From DASYQD01 sp963846495 (GTDB lineage: Bacteria > Acidobacteriota > Thermoanaerobaculia > Multivoradales > JAIOJS01): a DNA stretch of 64,000 nucleotides. The stretch is from the NCBI GenBank assembly GCA_963846495.1, contig CAWJWP010000004.1:42469-106468 (forward strand), written 5' to 3'. The position numbers and the translations under genes were made by a program. This document shows positions 8,500-20,546 of this stretch, piece after piece; position 1 is the stretch's first letter, and the number at the start of each line of letters is the position of its first letter. The notes under the pieces are model-generated. The model did no database searches. It worked only from the letters and a program-made list of their open reading frames with translations, and was not told the origin of the DNA.

Positions 8500-10233
8500 T
8501 CACGATAGTCCTGCTAGAGGCTGCGAGCGATTTATCGCTGCCGCCGATCTCGATCGCTCGCGCGCCGCTACTCCCAGGGCAGCTCGTCGAGCACGCGCAG
8601 GAAAGGCGTCGACGACCGCGGGATCGAACTGCGCGCCGCGCTCGGCGCCGAGGACGCGCCGCGCCTCGCCGGGCGGCAGCGCCTTGCGGTAGGGACGGTC
8701 GGTAGTCATCGCGTCGAAGCTGTCGACGACGGCGATGATGCGGGCGCCGAGCGGGATCGCTTCGCCGGCGAGCTGGTGCGGATAGCCCGGGAAGTCGACG
8801 CCGACGCGGCCGTCCCAGCGCTCCTGGTGGTGCATGACGAGCGGCGCCGCTTCGCGCAGCCCTTCGATACGCATCAGCAGCCGCGCGCCGATCTCCGGGT
8901 GCCGCTGCATGACGACGCGCTCGTCGTCGTCGAGCGGCCCGGGCTTGTTGAGGATCGACTCGGGGATGCCGATCTTGCCGATGTCGTGCAGCGTGCTGGC
9001 GATCTGCAGCAGCTCGAGGTCGCGCTCTCCGAGGCCGAGGCGCCGTCCCACCTCGAGCGCGAAGGCGTTGACGCGCTGCAGGTGGCCGCCGGTGTAGGCG
9101 TCCTTCGTCTCCACCGCGCCGGTGAGCGCCCACACCACGCGCTGCAGGTCCTGCTCGAGGCGGCCGTGCAGATCTGCCACGCCTTCGAGCAGCCGTCCCT
9201 CGCGCTCGGCGCTGCGCGCCAGCAGCACGCCGACCAACCAGAACGACAGCAACTGCGCGTAGAGCGACACCGCCACCGTGGCCGGAAACTGCTCGCGCGC
9301 GCCGACGGCCGCGTAGCCGGCGAGCAGGCCGACGCTGACCAACGCCGACGCCACCAAGGCACCCGGCAGCCGCAGCCGCTGGGCCACCCACCAGATGGGG
9401 AAAAAGTAGAGCATGTTCAACCAGACGATGCCGTGCGCGGAGTCGCGCGTCAGGCCGACACGCAGCAGCGTGATCGCCCCCACCATCAGCAGGCCGAGCG
9501 CGACGATGCGGCCGAAGGATTCCTCGTGCGCCTCGACGCCGACGACCTGCAGCGGCTCGCCGCCGATCCCCTCGCGAACGAGGGCGACGCGCTTGGGCGG
9601 CCGCACCATCGCCTCGCCCGGGATCGGCGCCAAGAGCGGACGCAGCCAGCGGTCGCCGACGACGAGCAACGCCGGCGCCAGCACCCAGAGCGTCACCACC
9701 GTGCTGCGCGACCACACCGCCACCGCGCCGAGCACGTCCTCATGGTGAGAGGCGATCGTGATCACCCACGGCGTCAGCAAGCCACCGATGCCGGAGGCGA
9801 CGAGATACCAGCCGAGGCTGCGCAGGTTCGGGAAGCCGCGGCCGAGCCGCGGCACGTAGCGGAGGACGAGCCAGGCGAGGGCGCCGCCGAGCGCGTAGGC
9901 GCCGGTCGTCGCCCATGAGTACACGGTGTTGAGCCTTTCGACCTCGACGAGCGCCAGGAAGCCGAGCTGCAGGGCAACCGCGGCGAGCAGACCGGCCCAG
10001 CCGAAGAGCGCCGCGGCGGTGACGAAGGCCACCGACGTCGAGCCGAGCAGCGACAGCACCGGCAGCTCGAGGAACCACAGGGCGAGGAGCTTCGCTATCG
10101 CCACCCACACCGCGGCGACGACGAGCCGCACGCCGAAGCCGGCGAGCCTGCTGCGACGGCCGCCGGGCAGCGAGGCGAGGCGCGATGGAGAGGCCCCCAC
10201 CGCAGCCGCGGGAGCACCGGCAACGATGGCCAA
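8500..10233 (-). CDS. Membrane-bound HD-GYP cyclic-di-GMP phosphodiesterase
   Basis: The N-terminal ~340 residues carry about eight to ten hydrophobic helices, resembling a MASE-type sensory membrane domain. The HD-GYP domain starts near residue 380: TGGHLQRV, LHDIGKIGIPESIL with the HD pair near 416, HHQERWDG, then PGYP, and DSFDAMTTDRPYRKAL. HD-GYP enzymes hydrolyse cyclic-di-GMP with a bi- or trinuclear metal site. The usual WDGxGYP is interrupted here by an insertion (WDGRVGVDFPGYP), present in both copies of this region. The in-frame stop at 8500 is reached only after a TTTCC run; removing one T gives the family-typical end LRVLDELPWE with stop at 8568. The NACHT gene starts about 90 bp downstream on the same strand. 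Confidence 0.85.
   Translation of the reverse strand: MAIVAGAPAAAVGASPSRLASLPGGRRSRLAGFGVRLVVAAVWVAIAKLLALWFLELPVLSLLGSTSVAFVTAAALFGWAGLLAAVALQLGFLALVEVERLNTVYSWATTGAYALGGALAWLVLRYVPRLGRGFPNLRSLGWYLVASGIGGLLTPWVITIASHHEDVLGAVAVWSRSTVVTLWVLAPALLVVGDRWLRPLLAPIPGEAMVRPPKRVALVREGIGGEPLQVVGVEAHEESFGRIVALGLLMVGAITLLRVGLTRDSAHGIVWLNMLYFFPIWWVAQRLRLPGALVASALVSVGLLAGYAAVGAREQFPATVAVSLYAQLLSFWLVGVLLARSAEREGRLLEGVADLHGRLEQDLQRVVWALTGAVETKDAYTGGHLQRVNAFALEVGRRLGLGERDLELLQIASTLHDIGKIGIPESILNKPGPLDDDERVVMQRHPEIGARLLMRIEGLREAAPLVMHHQERWDGRVGVDFPGYPHQLAGEAIPLGARIIAVVDSFDAMTTDRPYRKALPPGEARRVLGAERGAQFDPAVVDAFPARARRAALGVAARERSRSAAAINRSQPLAGLS
8546..8970 (-). repeat. Direct repeat, parent copy of the HD-GYP 3' end
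   Basis: Colinear partner of 4867-5291 in the same orientation, 425 bp. Together the two copies bracket the NACHT-LRR gene. The ancestral stop is TAG at 8570-8568 if the shared extra T is removed. Confidence 0.9.
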
Positions 10234-10385
10234 GATGCGGAAAGCCTAGCTCACCGCGGAGTCGGGCCGAGTCAGGGGGAATACGGAAGTGGCGCGTGGC
10301 GATGCGCGAGGCCCAAGCGCGTGCGCGGTCGGTCACGCGCGGTCGGACCGCGCAGCGAAACACTGCGCGGCCGCACGCGCGATCA

Positions 10386-11084
10386 TCAGTGCTGGCCGCC
10401 CGCCTCCGCGCCCCACACTTCGCGCAGCCGCGCGGCGCGGCCGCAGCTCTTGCTGTAGAAGCCGTAGCGCAGTGGGTTTTTCTTGGCGTAGTCCTGGTGG
10501 TAGCCCTCGGCGTTGTAGAACGTCGACGCGGGCAGGATGAGCGTCGCCACCTTGCCGAGCTTGCCGCTCACGCGCTGGAGGCTCGCCTCGGCGGCGCGCT
10601 TCTGCGCATCGCCGTGCACGAAGACGGCCGAACGGTACTGGTCGCCCTTGTCGCAGAACTGGCCGCTGCCGTCCTTGGGGTCGACGTTGTGCCAGAAGAC
10701 GTCGAGCAGCTGCTCGTAGCTCGTCTTGCTCGGGTCGAAGGCGACCTCGATCGCCTCGAGGTGGCCGGTGCGGTGGGCGGACACCTGCTCGTAGGTCGGG
10801 TTCTTCTCCTTGCCGCCGGTGTAGCCGGAGACGACCGAGAGCACTCCGGGCTGGCCCTCGAAGGCGTCCTCGGCGCACCAGAAGCAGCCCATGGCGAAAG
10901 TAGCGACGGCGCGACCCGGGGACGCGGCGGCTGCAGCAGCCGCGGGCTTGGCAGGCGCGGGCTTGCCCGCCGCGGTGTTGTCGCCTTGGCCGTTCGCCGG
11001 GCCGCAAGCGGCGGCGAGGACGAGCACGGACAGCATCAGCGGCGAGGCGAGAAGACGACGGTAGAGAGAGCGCGTGGTGGGCAT
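10386..11084 (-). CDS. msrA: Peptide-methionine (S)-S-oxide reductase MsrA, lipoprotein form
   Basis: Reduces methionine-S-sulfoxide in proteins. The catalytic Cys is in FAMGCFWCAEDAF, and VVSGYTGG, NPTYEQVS, HLEAIEVAFDP and EGYHQDYAKKNPLRYGFY are family signatures. Start at 11,084 has GGAGG in front. A lipoprotein-type signal ends LAAACG, followed by an Ala/Pro-rich linker of ~25 residues, so the enzyme is probably tethered to a membrane outside the cytoplasm. A resolving Cys is available in YSKSCGR. About 232 residues, slightly long because of the linker. No MsrB is adjacent. Confidence 0.93.
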   Translation of the reverse strand: MPTTRSLYRRLLASPLMLSVLVLAAACGPANGQGDNTAAGKPAPAKPAAAAAAASPGRAVATFAMGCFWCAEDAFEGQPGVLSVVSGYTGGKEKNPTYEQVSAHRTGHLEAIEVAFDPSKTSYEQLLDVFWHNVDPKDGSGQFCDKGDQYRSAVFVHGDAQKRAAEASLQRVSGKLGKVATLILPASTFYNAEGYHQDYAKKNPLRYGFYSKSCGRAARLREVWGAEAGGQH

Positions 11085-11203
11085 GGTGGAACCTCCGCAA
11101 CGCTCGTCAGCTTCCGCGCGCGGTGGCGGCGCGGGCGCGAGCGGGCGTGTGCTCCAGTGTACGGGCGGCGCGGCCGAGCGGATTCCGCGCCGCGCGTTCC
11201 GCC

Positions 11204-12934
11204 TCAATCCACCCAGAGCGGCACCAGCTCGAAGCGGTCGACGTCGACGAGGCCGCGGTCGGTGAGCTTCAAGCTCGGGATCACCTCGAGCGCGGCGAAG
11301 GAGAGCGCCATGAAGGGGTCGCGCAGCGGCGAGCCGAGAGCGTGCGCGGCGGCGATCGCGCGGTCGAGCTCGCGGCGCACTTCCTCGATCGGGCGGTCGC
11401 TCATCAGCCCCGCGTAGGGCAGCGGCACCTCGGCGAGCACCTCCTCGCCCGCCGCCGCCACGAGGCCGCCGCCGAGCGCCGCCGCCCGCCGCGCCGCCGT
11501 CATCATCGACGTCGCGTCAGCGCCGGCGACGACGAGGTTGTGGTGGTCGTGCGCCACCGTCGAGGCGATGGCGCCGCGCAAGAGGCCGAGGCCGCGCACG
11601 AAGCCCTGCCCGACGCGGCCGCTGCCGACGTGACGCTCGACGACCGCCATGCGCAGGAGGTCGCGCGAAGGATCGGCGACCGCCTCGCCGTCGCGCACCG
11701 TCATCTCCTCGACGAGGTGGTGCGTCACCAGCTGGTCGGGGACGAGGCCGAGCACACGCGCGCGCCGGCCGCTGGCGGCGAGGCGGAAGGTGACGCGTTC
11801 CCAGTCGACGCGCACGCTGGGCGGCAGCGGCGGCCGCAGGCGCGGCGCGTCGTCGTCGACGAGTGCGCCGTTGCGGGCGACGAGCGCTCCGCCCTGCCAG
11901 ACCAGGTGCGGGCGCAGGTCGGCGAGGTCGCGGCACGCGATCAAGTCGGCGCGCCGGCCGGGCGCGACCGCGCCGCGGTCGGCGAGGCCGAAGTGCTCGG
12001 CAACGTTGAGCGTCGCCATGCGGAGGGCGATGAGCGGGTCGACACCGCCCGCGATCGCCATCCGCACCAGCGCGTCCATGTGCCCTTCGTCGAGCAGGTC
12101 GGCGGGCTGGCGGTCGTCGGTGCAGAGGCAGAGCCGCCGCTCAGTCCGCGCGTCGACGAGCGGCAGCAGGTCGCGCAGGTTCTGGGCGTTGGTCGCCTGG
12201 CGGATGAAGACGACGAGGCCGGCGCGCAACTTTTCGCGCGCTTCCTCCACCGTCGTGCACTCGTGGTCGGAGCGCGGGCCGGCGGCGACGTAGGCGGCGA
12301 GCGCGGCGCCGGCGAGCCCGGGCGCGTGGCCGTCGACGGGGCGGCCTTTGAAGACGTCGATCTTGGCGAGCACCTCGGCGTCGCCCGCGACGACGGCGGG
12401 GAAGCTCATCACCTCGGCCAGGCCGCGCACGCGCGGCTCGGCGGCGAGCCAGGCGAGCTCGGCGACGCCGAGCGTGGCGCCGCTCGTGGCGAGCGGCGTC
12501 GCCGGCACGCAGGAGGGCGCCATCACCACCATGTCGAACGGCGCGCCGTCGGCGTCCTGGAGCATCCAGCGCACGCCTTCGACGCCGAGCACGTTGGCGA
12601 TCTCGTGCGGGTCGGCGACGATCGTCGTGGTGCCGCGCGGCACCACCGCGCGCGCCATCTCCGCCGGCGGCACCATGCTGCTCTCGACGTGGACGTGGGC
12701 GTCGATGAGGCCCGGCAGCACCCAGGCGCCGTCGAGGTCGACGACCTCGCGGCCGCGGTAGGCGCCGACGCCGGCGATGCGGTCGCCGCAGAGGGCGACG
12801 CTCGCCTCGACGACGTCGCCGGTGAAGACGTCGAGCACGCGCCCGCCGGCGAGCACGACGTCCGCCGGCTCGTCGCCGCGGGCGACGGCGAGGAGGCGAG
12901 CTCGCTGCTCCAGCGGCGACGGGGGCGTGGACAC
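11204..12934 (-). CDS. ade: Adenine deaminase
   Basis: Amidohydrolase-superfamily enzyme that converts adenine to hypoxanthine and ammonia (purine salvage). Metal-site motif LPGLIDAHVHVESSMVPP, then TTTIVADPHEIANVLG, HECTTVEEA, CTDDRQPADLLDEGHMD and the C-terminal TVAHDHHNLVVAG typical of bacterial Ade. About 577 residues, normal length. GTG at 12,934 is chosen as start; a TTG at 12,958 is in frame and neither has a clear ribosome site. The gene is intact, one of the few long ones without a shift. Confidence 0.92.
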   Translation of the reverse strand: MSTPPSPLEQRARLLAVARGDEPADVVLAGGRVLDVFTGDVVEASVALCGDRIAGVGAYRGREVVDLDGAWVLPGLIDAHVHVESSMVPPAEMARAVVPRGTTTIVADPHEIANVLGVEGVRWMLQDADGAPFDMVVMAPSCVPATPLATSGATLGVAELAWLAAEPRVRGLAEVMSFPAVVAGDAEVLAKIDVFKGRPVDGHAPGLAGAALAAYVAAGPRSDHECTTVEEAREKLRAGLVVFIRQATNAQNLRDLLPLVDARTERRLCLCTDDRQPADLLDEGHMDALVRMAIAGGVDPLIALRMATLNVAEHFGLADRGAVAPGRRADLIACRDLADLRPHLVWQGGALVARNGALVDDDAPRLRPPLPPSVRVDWERVTFRLAASGRRARVLGLVPDQLVTHHLVEEMTVRDGEAVADPSRDLLRMAVVERHVGSGRVGQGFVRGLGLLRGAIASTVAHDHHNLVVAGADATSMMTAARRAAALGGGLVAAAGEEVLAEVPLPYAGLMSDRPIEEVRRELDRAIAAAHALGSPLRDPFMALSFAALEVIPSLKLTDRGLVDVDRFELVPLWVD

Positions 12935-13049
12935 GCGGCGCGAGTCTATCGCCGGCAAGGTTTACCCAGGCGTCCCGACGGGACGGGCCCCTCCCGGTTT
13001 CGAGTTGCGGTTCACGGTTTGCCGTCGCCAGCCGTCCTTTCAATCGGGT

Positions 13050-13131
13050 TGTCCCCGTCGTGGCGAGGAGCGCAGCGACGAAGCAACCTCGATCATCGAG
13101 CGCCACGGGCGCTTCGCGCCCTCGCGATGAC
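13050..13131. repeat. REP-like inverted repeat
   Basis: Left arm GCGAGGAGCGCAGCGACGAAG, shortened here to its core, with CAACCTCGATCATCGAG in the middle and CTTCGCGCCCTCGCGATGAC at the right. Lies between the divergent ade and propeller genes. Same family as 4711, 19,456 and 35,545. Confidence 0.8.
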
Positions 13132-13141
13132 AGGACTTCTG

Positions 13142-14038
13142 ATGCGACACCACCAACGTCTCGTCCTGGTAACCGCCCTCGTCGCGCCGATCGCCTTCGG
13201 CCTCGGGGCGGCGCCGGCTCACGCGCACCCCTCGGCGGGCATCGTCCGCGACCGCAGCGGCAACGTCTACTACTCCGACTTGGAGCGCGTGTGGCAGCTT
13301 GCGCCCGACGGCCGCAAGCACGTCGTCGTCTCCGGAGTCCACTCGCACGAGCTGTGGCTCGACGCGGCGGGGAACCTCTACGGCGAGCACCTCTGGTACG
13401 AAGGCGAGAAGACCGACAAGTGGGGGCACTACGTGTGGAAGCGCGCGCCCGACGGCCGCGTCAGCCGCGTGTACCCGGCGCGCGAGGGCTTTCGCCGCGA
13501 GTGGAGCTTCGTGCGCGACGCGGCGGAGAACGGCTACTGGGCGGTCGAGGAGGACGGCGGCCGCGTCGAGATCCGCCGCAAGGGACGCGACGGACGGATC
13601 GCCACCGTCGCGCGCGGCCGCTTCGGCGATCTCCGCTGGATGGCCGCCGATGGCGACGGCTCGCTGTTCTTCACCGCTCTCGCCGACCGTATGCACGACC
13701 TCTATCGTGTTTCGCGCGATGGCCAGGTGGTGCGCCTCGCGCGCGACCTGGCGAAGCGCGGGCCGCTGGACCGCGTCTTCGACCCGCGCCACCACACCTT
13801 CGGCCTCTGGCCCGACCGGCACGGCGGCGCCTACGTCACCATCCTCGACGAGCGGCAGGTCGTCCACGTCGGCGCCGACGGCAAGGTGAAGGTCGTGCTG
13901 CGCTCGCCGCCGCGCTGGGGGCCGACCGGTGGTCTCCTCGCACCTGACGGCTCGCTGTGGATCCTCGAAGGCGGGCTGCCGGGCCGCGCCCGCGTCCGCC
14001 GCATCGACCGTGACGGCCAGTCGCGGGTCTTCGACTGA
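13142..14038 (+). CDS. Secreted beta-propeller (NHL/SMP-30-like) protein
   Basis: 298 residues from the ATG at 13,142, with a signal peptide (LVAPIAFGLGAAPAHAHP). Repeating blades of the type DRSGNVYYSDLERVWQLAPDG, cut here to GNVYYSDL, AAGNLYGEHLWY, GDGSLFFTAL, HGGAYVTILD and PDGSLWILEG indicate a five- or six-bladed NHL/SMP-30 propeller. Such domains act as lactonases or binding scaffolds; catalytic residues cannot be assigned. The gene is intact. The ribosome site is weak (AGGA at 13,131). Confidence 0.75.
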   Translation: MRHHQRLVLVTALVAPIAFGLGAAPAHAHPSAGIVRDRSGNVYYSDLERVWQLAPDGRKHVVVSGVHSHELWLDAAGNLYGEHLWYEGEKTDKWGHYVWKRAPDGRVSRVYPAREGFRREWSFVRDAAENGYWAVEEDGGRVEIRRKGRDGRIATVARGRFGDLRWMAADGDGSLFFTALADRMHDLYRVSRDGQVVRLARDLAKRGPLDRVFDPRHHTFGLWPDRHGGAYVTILDERQVVHVGADGKVKVVLRSPPRWGPTGGLLAPDGSLWILEGGLPGRARVRRIDRDGQSRVFD

Positions 14039-14234
14039 GCGGCGCGCGCCGAGCGCGACCGGCGCAGTCAGCCAACGCGGCGCCGGCGCCGTACTCGTAC
14101 GCGCGCTCTCCCACTCGTCTCTCCGGACACGCGCCGAGCGCGAGCGCCGAGCGCCATTGCTAGGATCGTCGCGACCCCGTGTCCTCTCTCCAGACGCGCA
14201 GCCGCATCGCGACCGCACGCGGCCGTGGTGTCGC

Positions 14235-16644
<2,410 letters not shown>

Positions 16645-16677
16645 GCGCCGGCGCGAAGGATCGCTTCGCGCCGGCGC
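16645..16677 (+). terminator. Perfect 14-bp inverted repeat right after the kinase stop
   Basis: Arms GCGCCGGCGCGAAG (16,645-16,658) and CTTCGCGCCGGCGC (16,664-16,677) with a 5-nt loop, starting at the stop codon. No U-run, so a terminator or mRNA-end stabiliser is an inference. Confidence 0.6.
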
Positions 16678-16755
16678 GACGGAGGCTCGGCAGTGCGGCG
16701 TGCGTGACGTGCGACAAAGAGCGCTGTGCCCGCGTCGACGATCGTGCTCGTGGCG

Positions 16756-17241
16756 TCAGTTGGCGAGCGAGGTGACGCGCACGCGGTTGCCGACGATCGG
16801 CCCGCCGCCGAGCTCGATCGGCTCGGTCTCGCCGGGCGGGTAGAGGAACGCCTCGGCGCGGCCGCTGAAGCGGCGGCTGGTTTCGAGGTGGATGCGCGAA
16901 CGCACCTCGATGATCCCCGCCGGCGCCTTGTTCTCGTCGAAGATGAAGAGCTGGAAGGTGCTCTCGTAGTCGCTGCCCTGGCCGCGCCAGGCGCCGGCGC
17001 CGGGACCTTCGACGAGCGAAGCGAGCAGGTCGCTCGTCTCGGTCATCGTGCCGCCGGCGTGGAAGGTCTGGATGGCGCGGAAGGGCGGAATGGCGAGCTC
17101 GGGGTCGAAGCTCACGTCGAGCACCCAGGTGCCGACGAGGTTGGTGCCCTTGGCGGGCGCGTCGGCCCGGTCGGCGGCGGCGAGGGTCGTCGGGGCGAGG
17201 AGCAGCACGGAGGCGAGCAGCAGAGAGTGACGAAGCTTCAT
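16756..17241 (-). CDS. Secreted lipocalin-like protein of unknown function
   Basis: 161 residues, signal peptide to LAAADRA, AGGAGA ahead of the ATG at 17,241. The mature part has alternating beta strands (GTWVLDVSF, AIQTFHAGGTMTETSDL, SDYESTFQLFIFDEN, RIHLETSRRFSGRAEAF). This resembles small secreted barrel proteins common in Acidobacteriota and some Actinobacteria, which carry the strand pattern TFxxGGTxxET. No function can be assigned. Diverges from the sigma54 activator at 17,467 with 225 bp between. Confidence 0.7.
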   Translation of the reverse strand: MKLRHSLLLASVLLLAPTTLAAADRADAPAKGTNLVGTWVLDVSFDPELAIPPFRAIQTFHAGGTMTETSDLLASLVEGPGAGAWRGQGSDYESTFQLFIFDENKAPAGIIEVRSRIHLETSRRFSGRAEAFLYPPGETEPIELGGGPIVGNRVRVTSLAN

Positions 17242-17466
17242 GACGGTCTCCTGGTTCGGGTTGTTGGCCGTGTGAGCGGCCGGGTTGTGCAGGTGTCGGA
17301 GAGCAACGGCCGGACCACTCGCGATGAACGCCGCGGAATCACGGTGAACCGACTGAACAGTAACGACTTGCTGGCTTCTCCGCAGCGCTCGAACGCGGCT
17401 CCGGTCTCACCTTTCGGTGAGACTCGCAGCTCGCCGCCAAACCACTCGGATAGGCTCGCCGCACCG

Positions 17467-19407
<1,941 letters not shown>

Positions 19408-19455
19408 GCCCCGTGCGACGTCGCACTGGCTCACCCGAAGGCGCTGGTTCTTACC

Positions 19456-19534
19456 CTGTCATTGCGAGGAGCGCAGCGACGAAGCAATCTCGACCTCGCG
19501 ACATCGAGATCGCTTCGCTTCGCTCGCGATGACG
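19456..19534. repeat. REP-like inverted repeat between convergent genes
   Basis: Starts GTCATTGCGAGGAGCGC and ends CTTCGCTCGCGATGAC; centre CTCGACCTCGCGACATCGAG. Could fold into a long hairpin and end transcription from both sides. Confidence 0.85.
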
Positions 19535-19620
19535 GCGGTTGGACAGCGCGCTTACGGCGGAAGTCACTGACCGGCTCCGCGACGGTTCCGGTTCCGATCG
19601 CGGATACGCGCGCCCGACCG

Positions 19621-20454
19621 TTAGTGGTGCGACGGCCCGCCGGCCGGCGCGCTCGCGTCGCCGCAGGTCCCCGCGGCGCCAACCGCATCGCCCGGAGAGT
19701 GGCAAGTGCCGTCGTCCGCGCTCTCGCCCTTCGCGGCATGATGCGCGCAACAGCTCGCACCCTCGCCGCAGCACTCGGCGCCTTCGGCGCAGCAGCTCGC
19801 CGCCGCCGCCTTGCCGTGGCTCGCGCAACAGGCCGCACCGGCGCTGCAGCAAGCGGCGCCTGGCGCGCAGCAGCTCGCGCTCGTGGCCGCGGGCTTCCCG
19901 ACGTGGTGCGCGCAGCAATCCGCGCCGGCGACGCAGCAGGCAGCGCCCTCGGCGCAGCAGCTCTCTCCCGAGGCCTTGGTGCCGTGATGCGCGCAGCAGC
20001 TCGCACCTTCGCCGCAGCAGGCAGCGCCCGCGGCGCAGCAGCTCGCACCGGCGGTCTTGCCGTGGTGCTCCATGCAGGCGTGACCCTTCGCCGCCTCGTG
20101 GTGGCCGCCGCCGTGCGCTTCTTCCATCGCGGCGTGGATGCCGGTGACGAGCATGTCGCGCAGCTCTTTGCGCTGGGCGGCGAGCTCGGTGACGGCGGCG
20201 GCGGTGGCGTCGACCTTGGCCGGGCCACGCGGCGCGTCGTTCATCACCGCAACGAGCTCGTCGATGCGGGCGTCCATGGCGGCGACCCTCGCCATCATCT
20301 CGTGATGACGCGACGCCATCGCTGCGTGGTGGTCGTCCGGCGGCGCGGCGGCCGGCGCCTCGGCGCGCGCGGCGACGGCGAAGACAGTCGCCAGCGCGAG
20401 GGCGCAGGCGAGCGCGAGCGGAGCGGTGGCGAGCGAGCGGGTGCGGTGCGTCAT
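19621..20454 (-). CDS. Secreted Cys/His-rich repeat protein with twelve Cys-Cys pairs
   Basis: 277 residues. Signal peptide ~1-31. Residues 40-120 are helical and His/Met-rich (DDHHAAMASRHHEMM, MNDAPRGPAKVDA, AAQRKELRDMLV), like periplasmic ZraP/Spy-type metal proteins and small families I know only as hypothetical. Residues ~137-242 hold four repeats of about 27 residues, each with three CC pairs in the form SCCAxGAxCCxxGAxCC followed by AHH or ASH. In total 24 paired Cys plus many His. The composition suggests binding of soft metals (Cu, Ag, Hg) or a disulfide-braced matrix outside the cytoplasm; this is inference. Start at 20,454 has TGGAGA in front. Neighbours give no metal-resistance operon. 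Confidence 0.85.
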   Translation of the reverse strand: MTHRTRSLATAPLALACALALATVFAVAARAEAPAAAPPDDHHAAMASRHHEMMARVAAMDARIDELVAVMNDAPRGPAKVDATAAAVTELAAQRKELRDMLVTGIHAAMEEAHGGGHHEAAKGHACMEHHGKTAGASCCAAGAACCGEGASCCAHHGTKASGESCCAEGAACCVAGADCCAHHVGKPAATSASCCAPGAACCSAGAACCASHGKAAAASCCAEGAECCGEGASCCAHHAAKGESADDGTCHSPGDAVGAAGTCGDASAPAGGPSHH

Positions 20455-20546
20455 AGTCGTCTCCAGGGTTCGGTCGAGGCCGGCGGGAGGACGATAGTTT
20501 ACCGCCTCCCTCCGCGCACCACCCGCGCGGGCGGGTGCGACGCGTT

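Noticed and set aside
8580..8600. TGCTCGAC near the HD-GYP end as the same site as the LDSTSSN palindrome
   Set aside because: Eight bases of a common Leu-Asp codon pair in GC-rich DNA; likely chance.
11123..14038. 971-codon plus-strand open frame
   Set aside because: First two thirds are antisense to ade; only the last 298 codons form a real protein.
19750..20060. Repeats in the Cys-rich gene as a CRISPR array
   Set aside because: Repeats are coding, diverged and contiguous, without unique spacers; no cas genes are in the window.
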